Made by a program: the position numbers and the translations under genes. A stretch of 64,000 nt of DNA from Streptomyces griseoaurantiacus. GTDB taxonomy: Bacteria; Actinomycetota; Actinomycetes; Streptomycetales; Streptomycetaceae. The stretch covers positions 1 through 64,000 of the forward strand of contig BNBP01000040.1 of the NCBI GenBank assembly GCA_014656015.1, in the 5' to 3' direction. This document shows positions 22,175-30,729 of this stretch, piece by piece (within the stretch, counting starts at the first letter, position 1; every line of letters begins with the position of its first letter). A model generated the notes under the pieces. That model had not been told where the DNA came from. It was given only the letters and a program-made list of their open reading frames with translations, and made no database searches.

Positions 22175-24997
22175 GCGCGCGCCGCCGAAACGGGGCGGGG
22201 CACGTTCGAGGCGCTGCGCGGGCAGCTCCACGAGGCGGCCACGGCCTTCGCCGGAGGGCCGGACGCGCTGGAGGGCATCCTGCTCGGCATCGTCGACGAC
22301 GTGGACCGGGCGCAGCGCGAGCCGCTGGAGATCTTCCCGGTCTGCCACCACTCGCCGGCCTCGGCGCTGGCGATGGCGCGGCGGCTGCGGGAGAAGCAGC
22401 CCAAGGTCGTGTACCTGGAGCTGTGCGAGGACATGGCGCCGCTCCTCACCGAGCTGCGCAACTGCCGTCTGCCGGTGGCGGTGCAGGCCTTCGCCGGCGA
22501 GGTGAAGGGGCTGCCCGCCGAGTGGGCGCCGCTGTCGGTGGTCGCGCCGATCACCGAGGCCTCGGCGGAGTACCAGGCGATCGCGTACGCGCTGGACACA
22601 CCGGGAGTGGAGCTGGTCCTCGTCGACCGCTCCTCGGACCACGTCTTCCAGTGGCAGGTCCGCGAGACGCCTGCCGGCGGGGCCGGGGAGCCCGCCGACC
22701 CGGACGCGCCCCCGGCCGCGGAGGAGGCCGCGCTGCACGGCGACGCGGTCGGCGTGGAGATCGGCGACCTGCGGCCCCGGTTCGCCGAGCTGGAGGAGCA
22801 CCTGCTGCGGCACGGACGGGTGCGGCACTGGTCGGAGTGGTGGCACCAGTACGTGGAGGTGCCGCTCGGCGAGGCCGCCGCCGACCACGACACCTACCGT
22901 CAGGTGATGCTCCTGATCGGCAGCCTGTTCCGCCGCTTGGCGCCCGGGGACCCGGGCCGGGTGCGGGTGGACGAGGACCGCGAGCGGTACATGTGGACCC
23001 GGATGCGGGAGCACCTGGCGGCGACCGGTGCGGATCCGGCGGACTGCCTGTACGTGTGCGGGGCCTTCCACGCGGCCAGCCGGGTCGCCGAGTTCGGTGT
23101 CGCGGGCGCCGACACGTTCACGATCTCCCCGCCCAGCGGCAGCACGTGGCAGCACGGTCTGATCCCGTCCAGCCACGCGGCGATCGAGGCGCAGTTCGGG
23201 CTCGCGGCCGGTTCGGTGTCGATCGCGGCGAGTGAGTGGGCGAAGAACGTCCGGCGCACCAAGGTGAAGCCGTACCGGCTGGCCGGGCAGGCGGGCACGA
23301 AGAAGAAGGCGGTCGCGAAGCGGGCACCGGCGGCCCCGTCGGCCGCGCCCTCGGCCGAGGGCGCCGCGCCCGACCGGCTGTCCGGATTCCTGCGGCGCCC
23401 GCCCGTGCTGGACGCCGTGGACGAGGCGGAACTGCTCGGCTGGTCGGTGGAGATCGTGCGGGCCGCGCGCCGCAACGGCTACCTCGCCTCCACGGCGGAC
23501 GCCATCGCGGTGTTCGAGACGTCGATCCTGCTCGCCGGGATGCGCGACCGGGCCAGGCCGACGCCGTACGACTTCCAGGACGCCGCCGTCACCTGCATCG
23601 AGAAGGACAGGGTGCCGGGGCGGCGCGATGTGCGCCGGCTCGTCGAGAGCATGATGGGCGGCGACCGGATCGGGCAGGTCGGCTACGACTCGCTGCCCCC
23701 GCTCGCCCGGGACGTGCACGACCGGCTCGCGCCGCTCGGCATGAAGCTGCAGCAGCGAGGGGTCCAGCGGGCGCTCCTTGACATCGCCGGGCAGCCGGAG
23801 CTGGAGCGCTGCTCCGACGTGCTGTGGACGCTGCGGTATCTGCTGCCGCAGGGCGCCGCCCGGCCCATCATGGGTGAGCGGACGCTGGGCGAGCGCTCGC
23901 TCCAGGAGTCCTGGGACCTGGCGCTCGGCACCCACCAGCGGGCCCTGATCGAGCTGGGCTACGAGGGCGTCAGCATCGAGCAGGTCCTGGAGCAGCGGCT
24001 GCGCCGGACGGCCCACGCTCCGCGGGCGACGACGGCTGCCGTGCTGGGGACGGTCGAGGACGCGGTGCTGTACCTGGGCAGCCACCGCCTCGCCGACGAG
24101 CTGGGCACGCGGGCGCTGGAGGTCCTGGCGACCGAGCGCAGTGTGGACGGCGCGCCCGAGGTGCTGCGCCGGGTGCGGCGGCTGCTGGCGTACTACCGGA
24201 CCGCCGCGCCGGAACTGCCCCGGTGGGTCGAGTCCTTCGTCCGCACCGGCTACGCCCACTACTGCACGCTGCTGCCGACGGCCTTCGCCGACGAGGAGGC
24301 GACGGTGCCGCAGGTCGCGGCGACGCTGGGCTTCCTGTTCGGCATGGAGGGGCTGGCGCTGTCGCTGGGCTGCGACCGGACGCAGCTCGAACTGGCGGTG
24401 GCCCAGTCGCACCCCGAGGAGGCGGCGAAGGTGGCGCTGCTGTGGGCCGGGCAGGTGCACCTGGGCCGGCTGTCGCGGGAGGAACTGCGGCGGCGGTGCG
24501 ACGAGTTGCTGGGCAACCCGCTGGTGGTGCCGTCCTACCCGCGCTATCTGAGCGGTTTCCTGCACGCGCTGGAGCCGGTGCCGCAGCTCGCGGAGTTCGT
24601 CGTGGAGTCGGTGTCCAACGCCTTCGGGCGGCTGCCGGACGCGGTGCTGCTGCCGTGGCTGCCGACGCTGATCACCTCGCTGCGGGCGGGCGGTCCCGGA
24701 CCGCTGCCGCTGCTGATCCGCGAGGCGGGCCGGATCTTCCCGGGGCGGCTGGCGGAGCTGGACGCGTGGATACCGCCGTGGCGGGAGGCCCCTGCCGCGC
24801 CGTCCCCGGCACCGGCGGCCCGAGCGGCCGGCAGTGTGCTGCTGCGGACGCACCGGGCGAGCACGGACGCGGTGGCGCGGCTGCTGGGCTGCGAGCGGAA
24901 CTGGCCACCGGCCGAGGTGCCGGCGGGCGGCGCGGCCGTGCTGACGGACCGTCATCCGGCGACGGGAAGGGCGCTGGAGGCGCTGCTGAGCGGCTGA
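22139..24997 (+). CDS. DUF5682/YehM-like large protein with possible TraB/ChaN-like N-domain
   Basis: 952 aa from GTG 22139, coupled to the ATPase by GTGA. The start lies in a perfect tandem 18-bp duplication (22139-22174), so a second in-frame GTG is at 22157. The N-terminal ~320 residues carry VCHHSPASALAMARRL (about 68), VVYLELCEDMAPLL (about 92), AIAYALDTPGVELVLVDR and LYVCGAFHAASRV (about 304). The spacing and pattern remind me of the TraB/ChaN/EreA superfamily; this is inference. A Lys/Ala/Pro linker follows (about 370-415, beginning KVKPYRLAGQAGTKKKA), then a long all-helical region. Such proteins co-occur with MoxR and VWA genes. No membrane segment is seen. The hairpin at 24999-25025 ends the operon. 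Confidence 0.75.
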   Translation: MSGAETVSGAETARAAETGRGTFEALRGQLHEAATAFAGGPDALEGILLGIVDDVDRAQREPLEIFPVCHHSPASALAMARRLREKQPKVVYLELCEDMAPLLTELRNCRLPVAVQAFAGEVKGLPAEWAPLSVVAPITEASAEYQAIAYALDTPGVELVLVDRSSDHVFQWQVRETPAGGAGEPADPDAPPAAEEAALHGDAVGVEIGDLRPRFAELEEHLLRHGRVRHWSEWWHQYVEVPLGEAAADHDTYRQVMLLIGSLFRRLAPGDPGRVRVDEDRERYMWTRMREHLAATGADPADCLYVCGAFHAASRVAEFGVAGADTFTISPPSGSTWQHGLIPSSHAAIEAQFGLAAGSVSIAASEWAKNVRRTKVKPYRLAGQAGTKKKAVAKRAPAAPSAAPSAEGAAPDRLSGFLRRPPVLDAVDEAELLGWSVEIVRAARRNGYLASTADAIAVFETSILLAGMRDRARPTPYDFQDAAVTCIEKDRVPGRRDVRRLVESMMGGDRIGQVGYDSLPPLARDVHDRLAPLGMKLQQRGVQRALLDIAGQPELERCSDVLWTLRYLLPQGAARPIMGERTLGERSLQESWDLALGTHQRALIELGYEGVSIEQVLEQRLRRTAHAPRATTAAVLGTVEDAVLYLGSHRLADELGTRALEVLATERSVDGAPEVLRRVRRLLAYYRTAAPELPRWVESFVRTGYAHYCTLLPTAFADEEATVPQVAATLGFLFGMEGLALSLGCDRTQLELAVAQSHPEEAAKVALLWAGQVHLGRLSREELRRRCDELLGNPLVVPSYPRYLSGFLHALEPVPQLAEFVVESVSNAFGRLPDAVLLPWLPTLITSLRAGGPGPLPLLIREAGRIFPGRLAELDAWIPPWREAPAAPSPAPAARAAGSVLLRTHRASTDAVARLLGCERNWPPAEVPAGGAAVLTDRHPATGRALEALLSG

Positions 24998-24998
24998 A

Positions 24999-25025
24999 GG
25001 GGACGCCCCGGCCAGGGGCGTCCCC
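24999..25025 (+). terminator. Terminator of the VWA/MoxR operon
   Basis: GGGGACGCCCC (24999-25009), loop GGCCA, GGGGCGTCCCC (25015-25025): a perfect 11-bp stem starting 2 bp past the stop. Confidence 0.88.
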
Positions 25026-25119
25026 CGTGGGAGCGGGACCACGGCAAGAATCCGTATGTTCCTACGATCTGTGATTGTGGCCGGACAGAACGTAGTCACC
25101 GCAGCACCGAGGCCCTACG

Positions 25120-25860
25120 GTGTGGCCCGTGCCACACCGACCACACGTGCCGCCGCCCCCCGCTCCCCCGTTCGACGCCCGTGCCGCCCGCCGTCTGCGC
25201 GCGGCCCTCGGCATGGCTCCCGAACACGTCGCCTACGGCATGCGTGCCTCCTTCGGCATGCCGTACGTCAGCCCCGACCTCGTGATCTCCTGGGAGCACG
25301 GGGACGTCGCCCCCACCTCCTCCGAACTCCTCGCCCTCGCGGGTGTCCTGTGGTGCGCGCCCGGCGATCTCGTGGGGGCGCCCCGCACCCTGCGCGAGCA
25401 CCGGGTGGCCCGGGGCCTCGCGCCGGAGGACGTCGCGCACGCGGTCGGGCTCGGCCTCTCCGCCTACGTGCGGATGGAGGAGGCGGGCGAGTGGAGCGGC
25501 ACCGACCGGCAGTCGGCGGTGCTGGCCGAGGTGCTGGAGCTGTCGCTGCCGGACTTCGTCGCACTGACGGGGCGGGAGGCGCGGCTCGCGGAACTGTTGC
25601 GCGGGGCCGTCACCACCCGGTGGCAGGGATATGTGCGGCAGGTGGCGAAGGTGGTGCCGCTGCACCGCCGGGTGATCGAGGAGGCGCTGGCCGAGCTGCA
25701 CGCCTCGTACCAGGGGGAACTGGTGCCGAGGCCGGTGGCCGGAGGCTTCCGGGGCGTCGCGGCGACGGCCTCCGGGGACGCGGGGCGGGAGTTCCTCGCC
25801 CGGGTGGTGGAGGTCTTCTGGGAGACGGTGGGGCGCGGGTTCGCAGAGCGGGGGGACTGA
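25120..25860 (+). CDS. XRE-type HTH regulator with two HTH-like repeats
   Basis: 246 aa if it starts at GTG 25120 (GTG 25129 is an alternative). After a Pro-rich N-terminus, RRLRAALGMAPEHVAYGM and LVISWEHGDVAPTSSELLAL (about 20-75) form an XRE-like domain. A second similar unit follows: LREHRVARGLAPEDVAHAVG and AYVRMEEAGEWSGTDRQSAV (about 85-140). The C-terminal 100 residues are helical (TRWQGYVRQVAKVVPLHRRV). I see no ribosome site, and TACGGT sits right before the GTG, so leaderless transcription is likely. It lies directly behind the MoxR operon terminator; whether it controls that operon is unknown. Confidence 0.75.
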   Translation: MWPVPHRPHVPPPPAPPFDARAARRLRAALGMAPEHVAYGMRASFGMPYVSPDLVISWEHGDVAPTSSELLALAGVLWCAPGDLVGAPRTLREHRVARGLAPEDVAHAVGLGLSAYVRMEEAGEWSGTDRQSAVLAEVLELSLPDFVALTGREARLAELLRGAVTTRWQGYVRQVAKVVPLHRRVIEEALAELHASYQGELVPRPVAGGFRGVAATASGDAGREFLARVVEVFWETVGRGFAERGD

Positions 25861-25929
25861 GGGGCGCGGGCGGGCGGCCGTGCCGCCCCGCGCTTCCCTC
25901 CCCGCCTCCCTGAGAGAGGTGTCCGCGGC

Positions 25930-26955
25930 CTAGAAGACCGACTCCGCCTCCTCCATCCGGTCCTTCGGGACCGTCTTCAGCTCGGTGACCGCCTGCGCCA
26001 GCGGGACCATGACGATGTCCGTGCCGCGCAGGGAGGTCATGCGGCCGAACTCGCCCCGGTGGGCCGCCTCGACCGCGTGCCAGCCGAAGCGCGTCGCGAG
26101 GACGCGGTCGTAGGCGGTCGGGACGCCGCCGCGCTGGACGTGGCCGAGGATGACCGGCTTGGCCTCCTTGCCGAGCCGGCGTTCCAGCTCGTAGGCGAGT
26201 GCCGTGCCGATGCCCTGGAAGCGCTCGTGGCCGAACTTGTCGATCTCGCCGTGGCCGTAGTCCATCGAGCCGTCCACCGGGTGCGCGCCCTCGGCCACGC
26301 AGATGACCGCGAACCTCTTGCCGCGCGCGAACCGCTCCTCGACCATCGAGACCAGGTCGGCGGGGTCGAAGGCCCGCTCGGGCAGGCAGATGCCGTGGGC
26401 GCCGGCGGCCATGCCGGACTCCAGGGCGATCCAGCCCGCGTGCCGGCCCATGACCTCGACGACCATGACCCGCTGGTGGGACTCGGCGGTGGTCTTCAGG
26501 CGGTCCATCGCCTCGGTGGCGACGCCGACGGCCGTGTCGAAGCCGAAGGTGCGGTCGGTGGAGGAGATGTCGTTGTCGATGGTCTTCGGCACGCCCACGA
26601 CCGGCAGGCCCGCGTCCGACAGCATCCGGGCGGCGGTCAGCGTGCCCTCGCCGCCGATCGGGATGAGCGCGTCGATGCCGAACTCGTGGATCATGTCGGA
26701 GGCGTTCTCGCAGGCCTCGCGGAGCCGGTCGCGCTCCAGGCGGGAGGAACCGAGGATGGTGCCGCCGCGGGCGAGGATGCCGCTGACGGCGTTGAGGTCG
26801 AGGGTGCGGTAGTGGCTGTCGAGCAGACCGGCGTAGCCGTCCTCGAAGCCGATCACCTCGTCGTCGTACTGTGCCACCGCCCGGTGCACGACCGACCGGA
26901 TCACTGCGTTCAGCCCCGGGCAGTCGCCGCCGGCGGTGAGGACTCCGATACGCAT
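25930..26955 (-). CDS. pfkA: 6-phosphofructokinase
   Basis: 341 aa from ATG 26955, with AGGAGA about 9 nt upstream; longer in-frame starts are not supported. Phosphorylates fructose 6-phosphate, committing carbon to glycolysis. Motifs: GVLTAGGDCPGLNAVIR (nucleotide loop), ARGGTILGSSR, IGGEGTLTAARML, PKTIDNDISSTDRTFGFDTA (catalytic Asp in TIDND), VEVMGRHAGWIAL and GHVQRGGVPTAYDR. The Gly in GGEGT with Lys in PKTIDND is the actinobacterial group III pattern; phospho-donor (ATP versus PPi) cannot be settled from this alone, but Streptomyces enzymes of this type use ATP. Divergent from pta, so acetate overflow and glycolysis genes share a promoter region. Confidence 0.94.
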   Translation of the reverse strand: MRIGVLTAGGDCPGLNAVIRSVVHRAVAQYDDEVIGFEDGYAGLLDSHYRTLDLNAVSGILARGGTILGSSRLERDRLREACENASDMIHEFGIDALIPIGGEGTLTAARMLSDAGLPVVGVPKTIDNDISSTDRTFGFDTAVGVATEAMDRLKTTAESHQRVMVVEVMGRHAGWIALESGMAAGAHGICLPERAFDPADLVSMVEERFARGKRFAVICVAEGAHPVDGSMDYGHGEIDKFGHERFQGIGTALAYELERRLGKEAKPVILGHVQRGGVPTAYDRVLATRFGWHAVEAAHRGEFGRMTSLRGTDIVMVPLAQAVTELKTVPKDRMEEAESVF

Positions 26956-27268
26956 CGTGCTGTGTCTCCTGCTCGCTTCGGTCCCTGTGAGCCACTCCGA
27001 TTCTTTCACGCCTCACGACACGCTGCGGCGCGCGCCCGGTTCACCCGATGCGCGCAGCCCCGTCACCCGTACTGACGGGCGCCCCGACCGGGCCCGGGGA
27101 TACTGTCAAGAGGCTTCTCCGCGCACCGGCCGGCGACCGGCCGGGACCGGCGGGGCGGCCGGGCGGGGGCACGGGCCCGCGTGCCGGCCACGGCACCGGC
27201 GACAGCACCGGCGAGTACCGGCGAGCACCGGCGAGCACCGGCGAGCACCAGCGAGAGGGAGAGCACGC
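26956..27268. promoter_or_regulatory. 313-bp divergent control region pfkA / pta-ackA
   Basis: No gene. Holds the pfkA leader and, on the right, a Pro/Gly-codon-like GC-rich stretch ending in a 10-bp tandem repeat just before the pta start. A GATACT at 27099-27104 could be a -10 for pta, but no well-spaced -35 is evident. Confidence 0.5.
27201..27256. repeat. 10-bp tandem repeat in the pta leader
   Basis: Consecutive decamers close to GCGAGCACCG: GACAGCACCG, GCGAGTACCG, GCGAGCACCG, GCGAGCACCG, GCGAGCACCA, then GCGAGAGGGA which merges into the pta ribosome site. The period is close to one helical turn. It ends 13 bp before the GTG start. Confidence 0.85.
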
Positions 27269-29344
27269 GTGACGCGCAGCGTGTACGTGACCGGGATCGA
27301 CCGCAGCGACGGACGCCAGGTGGTCGAGCTCGGCGTCATGGAGCTGCTGACCCGCCGGGTCGACCGGGTGGGCGTGTTCCGGCCACTCGTCCACGACGGC
27401 CCCGACCGCATGTTCGAGCTGTTGCGCTCCCGTTTCCGGCTCTCCCAGGACGCGACGACCGTCCACGGCATGGACTACCACGAGGCCTCCGCGCTCCAGG
27501 CCGAGCGCGGCACCGACGAGCTGGTCTCCACGCTCGTCGACCGCTTCCACCGGGTGGCCCGCGACTACGACGTCGTCCTCGTCCTCGGCACCGACTTCGC
27601 CGCCACCCAGCTCCCCGACGAGCTCGCGCTCAACGCCCGGCTCGCCAACGAGTTCGGCGCGGCCGTGATCCCCGTGGTGGGCGGCCGGGGCCAGTCCGCC
27701 GAGTCCGTGCTCGCCGAGACCCGCAACGCCCACCGCGCCTACCAGGGCCTGGGCTGCGACGTGCTCGCGATGGTCGCCAACCGGGTGGAGCGGGCCGACC
27801 GCGACCTCGTGGCGGAACGCCTCGGGCCGCTGCTCCCGGTGCCCGGCTACGTGCTGCCCGAGGAGCCCGCGCTCTCCGCGCCGACCGTCGCGCAGGTGGT
27901 GAGCGCGCTGGGCGCCACGGTGGTCCTGGGCGACGACGCGGGGCTCGCCCGGGACGCGCTCGACTTCGTCTTCGGCGGCGCGATGCTGCCGAACCTGCTG
28001 CCCGCGCTGACCCCCGGCTGTCTGGTGGTGACCCCGGGGGACCGCGCCGACCTCGTCGTCGGGGCGCTCGCCGCGCACAGCGCCGGCACCCCGCCGATCG
28101 CGGGCGTGCTGCTCACCCTCGACGAGGTGCCGAGCCAGGAGATCCTCACCCTGGCCGACCGCCTGGCGCCCGGCACCCCGGTGCTCTCGGTGGCCGAGGG
28201 CAGCTTCCCCACGGCCGCCGAGCTGTTCTCCCTGGAGGGCAAGCTCAACGCGGCCACCCCGCGCAAGGCGGAGACCGCGATCGGTCTGTTCGAACGCCAT
28301 GTCGACACCGCCGACCTGCTCGGCCGTGTCTCGGCCCCGAGCACCGGCCGGGTCACGCCGATGATGTTCGAGCACGAACTGCTCGAACAGGCCCGCTCCG
28401 ACAAGCGCAGGGTGGTCCTCCCCGAGGGCACCGAGGAGCGCGTGCTGCACGCGGCCGAGGTGCTGCTGCGCCGGGGCGTGTGCGAGCTGACGCTGCTCGG
28501 GCCGGTGGACACGATCCGCAAGAAGGCGGCCGACCTCGGCGTCGACCTCGCGGACGCGCAGCTCGTCGACCCGGCCACGTCCGAGCTGCGGGAGTCCTTC
28601 GCGCAGCGGTACGCGGCCGTGCGCGCCCACAAGGGCGTCACGGTCGAGCTGGCGTACGACGTCGTCTCGGACGTCAACTACTTCGGCACCCTGATGGTGC
28701 AGGAAGGGCTCGCGGACGGGATGGTCTCGGGTTCCGTGCACTCCACGGCCGCGACGATCCGGCCCGCCTTCGAGATCATCAAGACGCGTGCGGACGCCCG
28801 CATCGTCTCCTCGGTGTTCTTCATGTGCCTCGCCGACAAGGTGCTGGTCTACGGCGACTGCGCGGTCAACCCCGATCCGGACGCCGAGCAGCTCGCCGAC
28901 ATCGCGACCCAGTCGGCGGCCACGGCCGCGCGGTTCGGCGTGGAGCCGCGGATCGCGATGCTGTCGTACTCCACCGGCAGCTCGGGGTCCGGCGCGGACG
29001 TGGACAAGGTGCGCGAGGCCACCGCACTGGTCCGCGCGCGCCGGCCCGATCTGCGGATCGAGGGGCCGATCCAGTACGACGCCGCGGTGGAGCCCTCGGT
29101 CGCGGCGACGAAACTGCCCGGCTCCGAGGTGGCCGGGCAGGCGAGCGTGCTGATCTTCCCGGACCTGAACACCGGCAACAACACCTACAAGGCCGTGCAG
29201 CGCTCGGCCGGCGCGATCGCCGTCGGACCGGTGCTGCAGGGGCTGCGCAAGCCGGTCAACGACCTGTCCCGCGGGGCGCTCGTCGGCGACATCGTGAACA
29301 CGGTCGCCATCACCGCGATCCAGGCACAGACCCCGGCGGACTGA
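27269..29344 (+). CDS. pta: Phosphate acetyltransferase
   Basis: 691 aa from GTG 27269 with AGGGAGAG upstream; the long form of the family. Converts acetyl-CoA and phosphate to acetyl phosphate. An N-terminal P-loop-like domain (SVYVTGIDRSDGRQVVELGV) and a middle DRTGG-like domain (LTPGCLVVTPGDRADLVVGAL, about 245-350) precede the catalytic PTA domain (about 365-690): VVLPEGTEERVLHAAEVLL, GMVSGSVHSTAATIRPAFEII, DCAVNPDPDAEQLADIA, LSYSTGSSGSGADVDKVREA and LIFPDLNTGNNTYKAVQRSA. ackA follows after 82 bp, giving the usual pta-ackA operon for acetate excretion or uptake and the acetyl-phosphate pool. Confidence 0.95.
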   Translation: MTRSVYVTGIDRSDGRQVVELGVMELLTRRVDRVGVFRPLVHDGPDRMFELLRSRFRLSQDATTVHGMDYHEASALQAERGTDELVSTLVDRFHRVARDYDVVLVLGTDFAATQLPDELALNARLANEFGAAVIPVVGGRGQSAESVLAETRNAHRAYQGLGCDVLAMVANRVERADRDLVAERLGPLLPVPGYVLPEEPALSAPTVAQVVSALGATVVLGDDAGLARDALDFVFGGAMLPNLLPALTPGCLVVTPGDRADLVVGALAAHSAGTPPIAGVLLTLDEVPSQEILTLADRLAPGTPVLSVAEGSFPTAAELFSLEGKLNAATPRKAETAIGLFERHVDTADLLGRVSAPSTGRVTPMMFEHELLEQARSDKRRVVLPEGTEERVLHAAEVLLRRGVCELTLLGPVDTIRKKAADLGVDLADAQLVDPATSELRESFAQRYAAVRAHKGVTVELAYDVVSDVNYFGTLMVQEGLADGMVSGSVHSTAATIRPAFEIIKTRADARIVSSVFFMCLADKVLVYGDCAVNPDPDAEQLADIATQSAATAARFGVEPRIAMLSYSTGSSGSGADVDKVREATALVRARRPDLRIEGPIQYDAAVEPSVAATKLPGSEVAGQASVLIFPDLNTGNNTYKAVQRSAGAIAVGPVLQGLRKPVNDLSRGALVGDIVNTVAITAIQAQTPAD

Positions 29345-29357
29345 GCCGGCCCGGACA

Positions 29358-29378
29358 GGCGGACCGCCCCGGTCCGCC
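29358..29378 (+). terminator. Small hairpin between pta and ackA
   Basis: GGCGGACC (29358-29365), loop GCCCC, GGTCCGCC (29371-29378). The 8-bp stem in the 82-bp spacer may act as a partial terminator or processing/stability element; ackA has no obvious promoter of its own. Confidence 0.5.
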
Positions 29379-29426
29379 CTCCGCCCGCCACTTCCCCGTC
29401 ACCTTCGACAGAGAGCATCAGCGACC

Positions 29427-30656
29427 GTGACCGCGACCCGCGTCCTCGTCCTCAATTCCGGCTCCTCGTCGGTGAAGTACCAGCTCCTGGACATGCGCGA
29501 CCACAGCCGGCTGGCCGTCGGCCTGGTGGAGCGCATCGGCGAGCGGACCTCCCACCTCACGCACACCCGCCTCGGCGAGGAGCGCGCCACCCGTGAGCGC
29601 GGCGGGCCGATCGCCGACCACGGGGCCGCCCTCGAGGCCGTCGCCGAGGAGCTCGCCGCCGACGGCCTCGGCCTGGACTCCCCCGACCTGGCCGCGATCG
29701 GGCACCGCGTGGTGCACGGCGGGATGTTCTTCACCGAGCCCACCGTGGTCGACGAGAGTGTGCTCACCGAGATCGAACGGCTGATCCCGGTGGCGCCGCT
29801 GCACAACCCGGCCAACCTCACCGGCATCCGCACCGCCCTCGGGCTGCGCCCGGACCTGCCGCAGGTCGCCGTGTTCGACACCGCGTTCCACACGACGATG
29901 CCGGAGCACGCCGCCCGCTACGCGATCGACGGCAGAATCGCCGACCGGTACCGGGTGCGCCGCTACGGCTTCCACGGCACCTCGCACGCCTACGTCTCCC
30001 GGGCCACCGCCGAGCTGCTGGGCCGGGCGCCCGAGGACGTCAACGTGATCGTGCTGCACCTGGGCAACGGGGCCTCGGCCTCGGCCGTGCGGGGAGGGGT
30101 GTGCGTGGACACCTCCATGGGGCTGACGCCTTTGGAGGGGCTGGTGATGGGTACCCGCTCCGGCGACATGGACCCGGCGGTCATCTTCCACCTGCGGCGG
30201 GTCGGCGGGATGTCCATGGACGAGATCGACACGCTCCTGAACAAGAGGAGCGGGCTGTTCGGTCTCTGCGGCGACAACGACATGCGGGAGATCCAGCGGC
30301 GGATCGACGCGGGCGACGCGCAGGCGAAGCTCGCCTTCGACGTCTACGTCCACCGGCTGCGGAAGTACATCGGCGCGTACTGCGCGGTGCTCGGGCGGGT
30401 GGACGCGGTGGTCTTCACCGCGGGCGTCGGCGAGAACGCGGCGGCGGTGCGGCGGGCCGCGATCGAGGGCCTGGAACTCTTCGGCCTGGCGGTCGACGAG
30501 GAGCGCAACGCGGTGCGCTCCGGGGAGGCGCGGCTGATCTCGCCGGACTCCGCGCGGGTCGCCGTCGCCGTCGTGCCCACCGACGAGGAGATGGAGATCG
30601 CCACCCAGACCTATGCATTGGTCGCGAACGGGACCGCCCTGGAGGATCACAGCTGA
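29427..30656 (+). CDS. ackA: Acetate kinase
   Basis: 409 aa from GTG 29427. Makes ATP and acetate from acetyl phosphate, partner of Pta. All family signatures are present: LVLNSGSSSVKYQLLDM (residues 5-21), HRVVHGGMFFTEP, VFDTAFHTTMPEHAARYAI with catalytic Asp, RYGFHGTSHAYVSR, LHLGNGASASAVRGGVCVDT, MGLTPLEGLVMGTRSGDMDP and FTAGVGENAAAVR. The length is normal. It is followed after 73 bp by pyruvate kinase with a distinct AT-rich promoter region. Confidence 0.96.
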   Translation: MTATRVLVLNSGSSSVKYQLLDMRDHSRLAVGLVERIGERTSHLTHTRLGEERATRERGGPIADHGAALEAVAEELAADGLGLDSPDLAAIGHRVVHGGMFFTEPTVVDESVLTEIERLIPVAPLHNPANLTGIRTALGLRPDLPQVAVFDTAFHTTMPEHAARYAIDGRIADRYRVRRYGFHGTSHAYVSRATAELLGRAPEDVNVIVLHLGNGASASAVRGGVCVDTSMGLTPLEGLVMGTRSGDMDPAVIFHLRRVGGMSMDEIDTLLNKRSGLFGLCGDNDMREIQRRIDAGDAQAKLAFDVYVHRLRKYIGAYCAVLGRVDAVVFTAGVGENAAAVRRAAIEGLELFGLAVDEERNAVRSGEARLISPDSARVAVAVVPTDEEMEIATQTYALVANGTALEDHS

Positions 30657-30688
30657 GCGGCATCCCGCGCATTTGTATCTTCCGCCAG

Positions 30689-30702
30689 ACGGAATATTCC
30701 GT
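30689..30702. promoter_or_regulatory. Perfect 14-bp palindrome in the pyk promoter region
   Basis: ACGGAATATTCCGT, a perfect palindrome in an AT-rich 73-bp gap 28 bp before the pyk start. TAGGAT (30717-30722) is a possible -10, so the palindrome would lie near -30/-45, typical of a repressor or activator site. I do not recognise the cognate regulator. Confidence 0.6.
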
Positions 30703-30729
30703 AGCGAAACAAACCGATAGGATCGCCCC

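Noticed and set aside
20969..25099. Very long minus-strand ORF (about 1376 codons) opposite the AAA+ and DUF5682-like genes
   Set aside because: GC-rich antisense shadow: no family signatures, Arg/Gln/Pro/His-rich composition, and the plus strand carries clear Walker and other motifs.
25872..25888. GGGCGGC-CGT-GCCGCCC hairpin between the XRE gene and pfkA
   Set aside because: Short 7-bp GC stem with a 3-nt loop, common by chance in this genome; possible but not claimed as a terminator.
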